From assembly GCF_001703635.1 (NCBI RefSeq), contig NZ_LQZT01000015.1, forward strand, positions 1 through 57,361: 57,361 nucleotides of DNA, in the 5' to 3' direction. A program made the position numbers and the translations under genes. Under the pieces are notes generated by a model. It worked only from the letters and a program-made list of their open reading frames with translations, was not told the origin of the DNA and ran no database searches. The first letter of the stretch is position 1; every line of letters starts with the position of its first letter. The DNA is from Parahoeflea olei. Its GTDB lineage: Bacteria > Pseudomonadota > Alphaproteobacteria > Rhizobiales > Rhizobiaceae. Positions 42,601 through 49,692 of the stretch are shown piece after piece.

Positions 42601-45600
42601 ATCTCGATCCTGGGGATTCCCTACCAGATCCTTTTCGCCGGAACCCTCAGTCGCACGGTCACAAAGGCGCCATTGACGGTGACTGCGATCGACAAAAGCA
42701 AGACCTATGACGGGGGCGCCCATTTCGGCGGCAATGGCGTGACCTATTCCGGGTTCGTCAACGGCCAGAACAGCTCCGTGCTCGGCGGGATACTGAGCTA
42801 TGTCGGAAACTCGCAAGGGGCGGTCAATGTCGGAAGCTATACGATCACTCCTGCCGGCTACACCTCGAACAACTATGCGATCACGTATCAGAGCGGCACG
42901 CTGAACGTCGCGCAAAAGCCGCTGACAGCAAGCCTGACCGGGCCGATCATCAAGACCTATGACGGAACCAGGGCGGCCACGCTCACGCTTGGCAACTACC
43001 AGCTCAGCGGGCGGGCGGGCAATGATGACGTGTTTCTCAATGCGCCGCCGCTGATGGCCGAATATGACAGCGCGGCCGTGGGTTCCAACAGATGGGTCAC
43101 GGTCAACGGACTGACATTGGGCGGCGCCGCCGCCTTCAACTACACGGTGAACTGGACGGCATCGAATCCGGTCGGACAGATCGACAGGAGAGCGCTGACG
43201 GCGAGCCTGATCGGGACGATCAGCAAGACCTATGATGGCTCCAACGGGGCGACGTTGACGCCCGCGAACTATCAGCTGGTCAACTGGATCGCCGGTGATC
43301 AGGTCTATCTCCAGGCGCCCCCGCTGACGGGAACCTACGAGTCGGTGAACGTCGGGAGCAACATCAAGGTCACGGCCAACGGCCTGACGCTGGGTGGGAA
43401 CGAAGCCTCCAACTACACCGTAAACTGGACTGCATCCGGCAATGTCGGGCGGATCGATCAGAGGTTGCTGACGCTCAGTCTGACCGGAGACGTTATCAAG
43501 ACCTATGACCGGTCACGCACGGCGACACTCAGCGATGCGAACTATGGCGTACTGAGCGGAATCGTCGCCGGTGACGATGTGCGCCTTCTGTCCAAACCCA
43601 CCGCGGGCACCTACGACACCGCGAATGTGGGATCCAGCAAGTCGGTTGAGATCACCGGGCTGTCGCTGACCGGCAATCACGCGTTCAACTACAGGATCAA
43701 CCCGACGGCGTCGGCCAATATCGGCCGGATCGACGCCTTGGCGCTGACGGCGAGCCTGATCGGGGAGGTCAGCAAGCCTTACGACCGGACAGATGCGGCC
43801 ACGCTCACCGTTGCGAACTACAAGCTTGAGGGTGTCCTGACGGGCGACACCGTGAGCCTGCAGTCGCCGCCGACCGCCGGGACCTACCAGTCGGTCACTG
43901 CCGGAACCAATATCAGGGTCACCGTCAACGGGCTGGCGATTGAAGGCCCCGAGGCCTCAAACTACACCGTCAACTCGACCGCGTTCGCCAATATTGGCGA
44001 AATCAGGCGGAGGATGCTGACGCAGGCCATGGTGGGAGTCGTGGCCAGAACCTATGACGGTTCGGACGTCGCCACCCTCACCGACGCCAATTACGGGGTG
44101 TTGAACGGGATCATCGGGCCGGACATCGTATCGCTTTCGTCGAAGCCGAGCGCGGGTACCTATGATACGCGGGCGGCGGGAAGCGGCAAGACGGTCACCA
44201 TCAACGGGCTGACGCTTCAGGGCGCGGATTCCGGCAACTACATGATCGAGTCGACGCTGTCGGCCAATATCGGCCAGATCTATACGAAGGCATTGACGGT
44301 GGACCTGGCCGGCGAGGTCGCCAAGACCTACGACGGCAACACCACGGCCACGCTCACGCTTGCGAACTATGCCCTGAACGGGGCCTACTCGTTCGACGAC
44401 GTCTCGCTGCAGACGGTGCCGACAAGCGGGGCCTACGATGTCGCGACCGCGGGCACCAATATCCTGGTGACAGCCAGCGGGTTCACGCTGTCCGGGGCCG
44501 ACGCAGCCAACTATGCGGTCGCCGCATCGGCGTCCGGCTCGGTCGGTCGGATCGACCGGCGGGCACTGACCGTGAGCCTGGTCGGCAACATCACCCGGGA
44601 TTATGACGGCACCACCGCCGCGACGCTGACGGCCGGGAATTACGGTCCGCTTGTCAACGTCGTTTCGGGCGACACGGTCGATCTCCTGTCGAAGCCGACC
44701 ACCGGGACCTTTGATTCCCGGCACGCAGGCACCGGCAAGAGGGTCGAGGTGACGGGCCTCACGCTGACTGGCGCGGATGCCGGCAACTACACGATCGACC
44801 TGACGGCATTCGGCAATATCGGCCAGATCGACGCGAAACAGGTAACGGCGGTCCTGTCCGGAGAGATCGTCAAGACCTATGACGGTACCAACGCGGTCTC
44901 CTTCGCCAATGGCGGCTATGCGCTGGCAGGCACCTACGGCTTCGACGATGTCGGCTTGGTCGCCTCCGGTGGCGCCTATGACACCGCGGATGTTGGCACC
45001 GGCAAGACGATTACCGCCACCGGACTCTCCCTGACGGGCAACGAGGCCGCGAACTATGCGCTGTCGAATAGCTCGGTTTCGGGGCCCGTCGGCAGGATCA
45101 CGCCGGCTGCGTTGACGATCACGGCCATCGACGTCAGCAAGGTCTATGACGGTGCAGGCTTCAGCGGCGGAAACGGACTGGCCTATCTCGGCTTCGTCAA
45201 CAACGAGACGGTGGCCGAGCTCGGCGGGGCGCTGAGCTATGGCGGCTCCGCGCAAGGCGCCGTCGCGGCAGGCAGCTACACGATTTCTGCCTCGGGATAT
45301 ACCTCGACCAACTACACCATCGCCTATGTGGACGGGACCCTGACGGTGTCGCCCCGGCCGATCATGGTCGCGGCCAACGATCTCGTCCGCACCTATGGCG
45401 CCCCCAACCCCGCGCTCACCTACCGGGTGACCAGTGGGCAACTGGTCGGGGCGGACGCGTTTGATGGATCGCTGAGCACGGCCGCGACCGCGCAGTCCGA
45501 TCCGGGCCTGTATGCCATCGAGCAGGGCTCTCTCGGCCTGAACAGCAACTACAGCCTCGCATTCCTGCCGGGTGTCCTGACCATCCAGGGCCAGTACACG

Positions 45601-45915
45601 CCCGTGGTCCCGGGTGGCCCGACCATTCCCTACATCCCTTCGGTGCCGAACGACACCATTGCCCAGGGCGTGACCGACGGGTCGGGACAGGCGAGCGCCA
45701 ACCCTTCCCTGAAGCTGGAATCGGCCTGGGGCGCGTCGGGTCTGGGAAGCGCGCCGCGATACGGCGTCGGCGCGGGCTACACCGCCGACCGCGGCACGAT
45801 CTCGGTCGAGCTCGGGAACGGCGAACCATTCTCGTTGTCCCAGGAATTTGTGTGCCTCGGGACGACCAATTTCAGCGGCGCGTGCGCGTCGCTCGGGGGT
45901 GGAAATGATCAGTAA
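39697..45915 (+). CDS. Two-partner-secretion adhesin (filamentous haemagglutinin type) with GLUG and YDG/MBG repeats
   Basis: The 2072-residue exoprotein has a signal peptide (about 1-28, ending PALA) and a TPS domain (about 29-270) with NPNG at 113-116. A beta-helix region follows, then four GLUG-like repeats (GGLVGNMN, GGLVGHAR, GGLIGAS, GGLVGG; about 665-810). After one MBG domain come eight YDG repeats of 91 residues (about 1075-1800) and two more MBG-type domains. The C-terminus has two cysteines (FVCLG, GACASLG). The TPS domain is recognised by the transporter encoded 33 bases downstream. The ATG at 39697 has AAGGGG upstream; an alternative start at 39574 adds 41 residues and also has a good ribosome site. 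Likely role: surface adhesion or biofilm formation. Confidence 0.9.
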   Translation: MNLMRIFHKPLLATTALVAVGSACLPALADGLPTGGSVAAGSATIQQSAGAMTITQQSGRAVINWNGFSVGQGNTVTFVQPGSNAAILNRVTGSSTSDIAGSVSGNGQVYLVNPNGIAITPTGQVNVGGGFVASTLDIDDDDFMAGDLRFKGNGASAGVSNSGSIAVGSGGYAALMGGKVRNDGVISVPLGKVALGSGEAATLDLSGDGFLQVSVPTAAGAEGGDALIENGGRISADGGSVEIRAATARQAARHAINIPGAIEANSVGGRSGAIVIGGGAGGRVAVSGKVSAKGTQRKGGRVEVTGREVVLKAAEIDAAGDAGGGVVRVGGGYQGGEGLMQADTTLVDADSVIHVDATEDGAGGNVVVWAEGFTAFDGLITARGAGSGAGGDAEVSGKARLAYNGRADLRAENAPAGTLLLDPYDLRISNTGATNSNVTTTTPITSTGTGSVLNVQTLRDALWLGSVTIQTGAGGSEAGNIFWEGGNDVTLEPNTTLTLKATNNIEIQSYIKGGNLSFLVLDADSDRDGNGQAFTSGGGQSWINVTAYTNPKSDGTVPFIALNNAAISTRNVFIDTYQELQGIASCVSCNFIQTADIDAADGSTYGFDPILNYSGNFDGRNHVVFNLTIKRPAEEFVGLFGTVNEFGVVQNIRLVNAYVQGGDSTGALVGSMAGRVENAASSGIVLGNNNVGGLVGNMNAAGVLRYAGSSASVGVVTNGNGDAMGGLVGHARDTTNIIEFAFATGTVDGKTTLGGLIGASRAQMNYVYATGAVRSYTNDQRVGGLVGGTYGARIFQSYATGTVTTSSGVKGALAGYMDGSSRLERSVYNSDVLGSAWGVRDSGADTSQVYGVSTADFNNPTLFMAYFGAGTGVDWDFNSIWSPPINGTPRLYSVNPVVWIKTGSASTVYGSATTAPITVGEWHGGPGAFIPVIRSGQSEFVSLPGTIAVDPNTNVGTANETQTALWTNISILGIPYQILFAGTLSRTVTKAPLTVTAIDKSKTYDGGAHFGGNGVTYSGFVNGQNSSVLGGILSYVGNSQGAVNVGSYTITPAGYTSNNYAITYQSGTLNVAQKPLTASLTGPIIKTYDGTRAATLTLGNYQLSGRAGNDDVFLNAPPLMAEYDSAAVGSNRWVTVNGLTLGGAAAFNYTVNWTASNPVGQIDRRALTASLIGTISKTYDGSNGATLTPANYQLVNWIAGDQVYLQAPPLTGTYESVNVGSNIKVTANGLTLGGNEASNYTVNWTASGNVGRIDQRLLTLSLTGDVIKTYDRSRTATLSDANYGVLSGIVAGDDVRLLSKPTAGTYDTANVGSSKSVEITGLSLTGNHAFNYRINPTASANIGRIDALALTASLIGEVSKPYDRTDAATLTVANYKLEGVLTGDTVSLQSPPTAGTYQSVTAGTNIRVTVNGLAIEGPEASNYTVNSTAFANIGEIRRRMLTQAMVGVVARTYDGSDVATLTDANYGVLNGIIGPDIVSLSSKPSAGTYDTRAAGSGKTVTINGLTLQGADSGNYMIESTLSANIGQIYTKALTVDLAGEVAKTYDGNTTATLTLANYALNGAYSFDDVSLQTVPTSGAYDVATAGTNILVTASGFTLSGADAANYAVAASASGSVGRIDRRALTVSLVGNITRDYDGTTAATLTAGNYGPLVNVVSGDTVDLLSKPTTGTFDSRHAGTGKRVEVTGLTLTGADAGNYTIDLTAFGNIGQIDAKQVTAVLSGEIVKTYDGTNAVSFANGGYALAGTYGFDDVGLVASGGAYDTADVGTGKTITATGLSLTGNEAANYALSNSSVSGPVGRITPAALTITAIDVSKVYDGAGFSGGNGLAYLGFVNNETVAELGGALSYGGSAQGAVAAGSYTISASGYTSTNYTIAYVDGTLTVSPRPIMVAANDLVRTYGAPNPALTYRVTSGQLVGADAFDGSLSTAATAQSDPGLYAIEQGSLGLNSNYSLAFLPGVLTIQGQYTPVVPGGPTIPYIPSVPNDTIAQGVTDGSGQASANPSLKLESAWGASGLGSAPRYGVGAGYTADRGTISVELGNGEPFSLSQEFVCLGTTNFSGACASLGGGNDQ
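42922..45110 (+). repeat. Eight tandem 273-bp YDG-domain repeats
   Basis: The first units begin at 42922, 43195 and 43468, exactly 273 bases (91 codons) apart; the fourth begins 276 bases on at 43744. Each starts with a LTxSLxGxxxKTYDG segment and ends G(Q/R)ID. The units are clearly diverged in DNA, so the array is old and selected rather than recently expanded. Confidence 0.85.
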
Positions 45916-45948
45916 TTCCAAGGGTCAAACGACTGCAAGGACGAAGAG

Positions 45949-47682
45949 ATGGGGGTTGAAACCGTAATGTTCGTCAAGAGAACTCTTGCTCTGAGCATGA
46001 TGTGTTGCCTGGCTGCGGGGTCCGGCGCATTCGGACAGAGCGCCAGCCAGGTCACACAACCGAACTATGCGCCGCAACAATCGGTCGCCCGCGGCGGATT
46101 CGATCTTCCGCTCACCGCCGATGCCTCGGTTCCGCAGGGCGCCGACCAGTTCCATGTCACCCCTTCGGGGGTGACCATAGAGGGCGCCTTCGAGGACATG
46201 TCGGCGGCGAACGACAGCCTCCGGCAGCGACTGAGCGGCAAATCGGTTACCGCAGCGGAGCTGTTCGAGGCCGCCGCGGACCTGGAAAGGGCCTATGTCA
46301 ATGCGGGCTATCTTCTTGTCCGCGTCAGCCTGCCGCCCCAGACGGTGCGGGACGGCATGCCGGTGCTGTTCGTCGTCACCAACGGCTATGTGGAGAGGAT
46401 CGATGCCTCGACACTGTCGACCTATGTGCAGCGACGGGTGCTCACGACCCTCGAGCCGTTGATTGGGGTCCGCGGGGTGAAAAGCGGCGAGCTGGAGCGG
46501 CGGCTGCTGCTTGCGGGGGACACGGCGGGCGTGACGCTGCGCTCGACCTTGAGGCCGGGCGAGACCGCGGGCGGAACTGTCGTCGTCGTCAACGGGGACT
46601 ACAGTCCGATCGGCGGCTCCTTCGGCATCAACAACGGCCTGTCGGACGATCTCGGCGTCTATGCCGGCGAGTTCAATGTGAATTTCAACAGCCTGCTGGA
46701 AATCGGCGAGACCATCTACGGAAGTTTCAGCGGGTATCCGGGCGCTAAAGCCGACGGGGCTGCCTCGTCGGCCCCCCGAAACCGGCAGCTGGCCGCAGGC
46801 TTTATCGTACCCCTGGGCCATGACGGCCTGTGGTTCAACGGCGAATATGTTCTCAGCCAGACAAATCCGGACAACGGCCTCGGCTTCACGATCGGGGACG
46901 AGTTCAGGAAGCTGAGCGGCCGGCTGGGCTACGAGCTTGTCCGGTCCCGCAATCTCAACCTGACCACCATGGCCATTTTCGACATCGCCTCCGAAGAGCA
47001 GTCGTTCATTGCGCCCGGAATTGACGTGATGCTGTCGAAGGACGAACTGCGCGTTTTTAGGCTGTCGCAGAAGGGCTCCTTCGCGCCCTGGCGCGGGGCG
47101 GAGTTCTCGGGCGACATCACCTGGTCCTTGGGGCTCGATGCGCTCGGCGCCCGGCAGGCGACGGCGGCTTTGCCGCTCAGCCGCTATCTCGCGGAACCCG
47201 ATTTCCAGAAGCTCGCGGCCTCGCTCGGCTATGTGCAGTCCCTGCTCGATGGGCGCGCGCAAATCAGGCTGTCCGCCAGCGCCCAGACGTCCTTCGGCAA
47301 GGCGCTCCCCTCGTCCGAGCAATTCTCGATCGGCGGTGCGGGGCGCGTCTCGGTACTCGACCAGGGACAGACAAGCGGCGACGCCGGCATCGTCGGCCGG
47401 GCCGAATTGACGGCGCCCCTTCCGATGCCGCCCGCGCTGGGCACCAACGCCACGGTCTGGCCATATGCGTTCGCTGCGGCGGGGGCCGTCGAGCTCGTGC
47501 ATCCGACCGCGCTCGAAGACAAATCCGAGAATGCGGTTGCGGTCGGACTTGGAGCCCGGATTGCGCTCAACCTGCCGAAGACGACCAGCCAGTCCTTCTT
47601 CGAACTGGAGTTCGCGAGTGGCTCGACCTCGTCGACCGGCCACGAGAGCCGTTTGAGTTTCAGGATCAACAACCGTTTCTAG
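45949..47682 (+). CDS. TpsB/ShlB-FhaC type outer-membrane transporter
   Basis: The 577-residue protein is the secretion partner of the adhesin. It has a signal peptide (about 10-30), a POTRA domain (about 60-155; FHVTPSGVTIEGAFEDMSA, then YVNAGYLLVRVSLPPQ) and a 16-stranded barrel-type C-terminal half. It ends with a terminal Phe (SFRINNRF), as expected for an outer-membrane barrel. GGACGAAGAG precedes the ATG at 45949; an ATG at 45967 is an alternative. The 33-base gap to the adhesin indicates an operon. A long antisense frame (45925-47787) is a shadow. Confidence 0.9.
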   Translation: MGVETVMFVKRTLALSMMCCLAAGSGAFGQSASQVTQPNYAPQQSVARGGFDLPLTADASVPQGADQFHVTPSGVTIEGAFEDMSAANDSLRQRLSGKSVTAAELFEAAADLERAYVNAGYLLVRVSLPPQTVRDGMPVLFVVTNGYVERIDASTLSTYVQRRVLTTLEPLIGVRGVKSGELERRLLLAGDTAGVTLRSTLRPGETAGGTVVVVNGDYSPIGGSFGINNGLSDDLGVYAGEFNVNFNSLLEIGETIYGSFSGYPGAKADGAASSAPRNRQLAAGFIVPLGHDGLWFNGEYVLSQTNPDNGLGFTIGDEFRKLSGRLGYELVRSRNLNLTTMAIFDIASEEQSFIAPGIDVMLSKDELRVFRLSQKGSFAPWRGAEFSGDITWSLGLDALGARQATAALPLSRYLAEPDFQKLAASLGYVQSLLDGRAQIRLSASAQTSFGKALPSSEQFSIGGAGRVSVLDQGQTSGDAGIVGRAELTAPLPMPPALGTNATVWPYAFAAAGAVELVHPTALEDKSENAVAVGLGARIALNLPKTTSQSFFELEFASGSTSSTGHESRLSFRINNRF

Positions 47683-47758
47683 CCGAGCCCACCGGGCACC
47701 GGCGCAACCGAACGTGACAGAGCGGCAAGAGGATTGCCGAGCAATTGGAGGAAATCCC

Positions 47759-48373
47759 GTGAGTGGACAGATGATGCTGAACAACATGCGCTACTTTCTC
47801 GCAAGCTTGCTGGTGTCGGGCTCGATAGCGGCTGCTGCCCTCGCTCAACAGCCGACCCAGGGGCTTGCAAGCGAGGCGAATTCACCCGAGGTGACAACCG
47901 CAAGCTATGGCGACTGGGTACTGCGCTGCGCCCGCCTGCCTTTGGCGGGAACCGACGAAGCCGCTCCCGGGGAGGCCTGCGAAGTCATCGTGTCGATGTT
48001 CGTGCAGGGGCAGGCGGAGCCTGTCGCGCAATTGGCCATCGGCTACAAGCTCGAGGAGGCGGCGGGTCTGGTCGCGACGGCGGTCCTGCCCTCCAACATC
48101 GGTATTCCCGGCAGCGTTCAGGTCGTCAGCAACGCGTCGGTCGATGGCGATGGGGCCGGCGTCATCGCGCTGCAATGGACGCGGTGCATGGGTGGCAGGT
48201 GCTTTGCCACCACGCCGCTCACCGAAGAGGAGATTGCGGGACTGCGTCCGGACGATCGCAACGCGGAAGGCGCGGTCCGGTTCGAGACGGCCGCGGGGCA
48301 GGTGGTGTCGATCCCCGTGCCCTGGAAAGGCTTCGAAAGTGCCCTCGCCGCCTTGAAGGCCACCAAGACGTGA
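47759..48373 (+). CDS. IalB-family periplasmic protein
   Basis: The 204-residue protein matches the invasion-associated locus B family of alphaproteobacteria. It has a signal peptide (about 10-30, ending ALAQ), YGDWVLRCARL, the cysteine pair in RCARL/EACEVI, GYKLEE, and a second pair in WTRCMGGRCFATTPL. The start is a GTG at 47759, with GGAGG 8 bases upstream; an ATG frame from 47714 lacks one. It follows the transporter by 76 bases and is likely in the same operon. IalB was named for red-cell invasion in Bartonella, but the family is widespread in non-pathogens. Here it may help fold or present the adhesin (inference). Confidence 0.87.
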   Translation: MSGQMMLNNMRYFLASLLVSGSIAAAALAQQPTQGLASEANSPEVTTASYGDWVLRCARLPLAGTDEAAPGEACEVIVSMFVQGQAEPVAQLAIGYKLEEAAGLVATAVLPSNIGIPGSVQVVSNASVDGDGAGVIALQWTRCMGGRCFATTPLTEEEIAGLRPDDRNAEGAVRFETAAGQVVSIPVPWKGFESALAALKATKT

Positions 48374-48399
48374 CTGCCGACGCTGACGGCGCTCCGGAA

Positions 48400-48514
48400 C
48401 TGAACGTGCGGGCGGGTTGCGGCCCGGACGAAGAGTGCGTCCGCGCTGCAGCGGGATGGTTGAGTGCTCACCTTGTTCTGCGGAGCTCAACCCTCCCCCG
48501 CACCGCACGTTCAG
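48400..48514. repeat. 115-bp element with perfect 12-bp terminal inverted repeats
   Basis: CTGAACGTGCGG at 48400-48411 is perfectly inverted at 48503-48514. Inside, GGGATGGTTGAG (48453-48464) pairs with CTCAACCCTCCC (48486-48497), 11 of 12. The whole can fold as one long nested hairpin. It lies 27 bases after the ialB-family stop and could be a bidirectional terminator or a small non-autonomous element. Confidence 0.55.
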
Positions 48515-48901
48515 CCCCGGCCGACTGGCGTCAGCCTCCCGCACGCGAGCGGGACTTTGAAGTCCTGTCCCCGGTTCCTGCCGGGATTCCCGGAGTTACG
48601 CGACGCACAAGCAAAAGTGTTTCCGGGAAGCGGCAAGCGCTGTTGCCGAAGACCCGGGCCTTCGATGCCTTCCATCGCAGCGAAACAGGGCGGCGCTTGC
48701 CGAAGGCTTCAAGGTCTTCCCGGTTCACGGGATGGCGCCGCTCTCCTGGCGATCATGCCGATGCCGGTTCTCTGCTTGCGATCCCCGAGATTGCAGCCGG
48801 GTTCCGGCCGCTGCCCGGATCCATGCCGGCCACTTCCGAGGGGGCTGCATCGGCGGGCACGCGCATAGCGGCTCGCGCCGCTTGACGGTACAACTGATCC
48901 T
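48515..48901. other. Intergenic segment without a supported gene
   Basis: This lies between the convergent ialB-type and response-regulator genes. Open frames here have shadow composition. Nothing was identified beyond the inverted-repeat element at its left edge. Confidence 0.4.
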
Positions 48902-49633
48902 TCAGGGGGAAGATTTCTCATTGGAGCCACGCGTGCCATGCCCGTGTTCGTCTTCCAGCTCGACATCCAGTGTAAATCCGTATCCTTGCAAAGTAACCAA
49001 CGGAAAATCGAGCGTGGAATAGCCCTTTATCTTGTTCCTGAGGCGCGACAGAAGCGTATCGAGATTTCGCCTGTTTCCTTCGCCTTCTGCTTCTCCCATG
49101 AAACGAAATATCTCCTCTCGGAGAACTTTCTTTCCAGGTCCGTGATGTATCAGACAGTTGATCAGCATGCTCTCTTTTCGCGAAAGCGGTATTGATGCGC
49201 CGTCAGGCGATGAAAGTGTCAGGGATCTGTTGTTGAATTTCCAGAGATCCTTTTTGTCGGCCGATGGGTTTGAGGTTAAGCGCCCTTCCAGGGTGAACAG
49301 GGCCGCTGACAATTCTTCGGGATGAAGCGGTTTGGTCAGATAGATGTCGACCCCGGACTTGTATCCCTTGATGCGATCCTCGAGTTCGGCCCGCACAGTC
49401 GTGATGACAATCCGGATGGATGTGTTCTCACGCAGGTAACTGACGATAGAGTAACCATCGCTGTATGGTAAATTGATGTCGACAAGGGCTATGTCGAAAA
49501 TGTCCGGCGAGAACGATTTGTAAAACTGTATCGCGTCTCGAACGCCGAGAACGGAATGTCCTGCTTCGGTCAAATAGTCATTGATGCTCTCTCTCAGCAT
49601 ATCGTCGTCTTCGACCATAATAACCCTTGCCAT
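48902..49633 (-). CDS. OmpR-type response regulator
   Basis: The 243-residue protein has a receiver domain (about 1-115) with acidic pocket VEDDD at 7-11, phospho-acceptor D52 in VDINLP, and the switch lysine in LTKPLHP at about 105. A C-terminal winged HTH (about 140-230) contains LSRKESMLINCLIHHG and ends in the beta hairpin LVTLQGYGFTL. It is divergent from, and 59 bases from, the 7TM histidine kinase gene and is its likely partner. Targets may include the adhesin operon and the matching leader before the GGDEF-EAL gene, but this is inference. Confidence 0.88.
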   Translation of the reverse strand: MARVIMVEDDDMLRESINDYLTEAGHSVLGVRDAIQFYKSFSPDIFDIALVDINLPYSDGYSIVSYLRENTSIRIVITTVRAELEDRIKGYKSGVDIYLTKPLHPEELSAALFTLEGRLTSNPSADKKDLWKFNNRSLTLSSPDGASIPLSRKESMLINCLIHHGPGKKVLREEIFRFMGEAEGEGNRRNLDTLLSRLRNKIKGYSTLDFPLVTLQGYGFTLDVELEDEHGHGTRGSNEKSSP

Positions 49634-49692
49634 AACGCCACCCTTGTTTTTCTATTGAAAGAAGTAGGCAAGAAGGAGGATTTTATAGAAAA

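Noticed and set aside
42922..45110. Regular repeats considered as a CRISPR-like or minisatellite array
   Set aside because: Units are 273 bases, in frame and diverged; they encode YDG protein domains, and there are no short repeat-spacer units or cas genes.
43957..45921. 654-codon minus-strand frame opposite the YDG repeats
   Set aside because: Repeated antisense of the repeat array; no start signals and no domain.
45925..47787. 620-codon minus-strand frame opposite the TpsB gene
   Set aside because: The sense frame has a signal peptide, POTRA and terminal Phe; the antisense frame is a codon-bias artefact.
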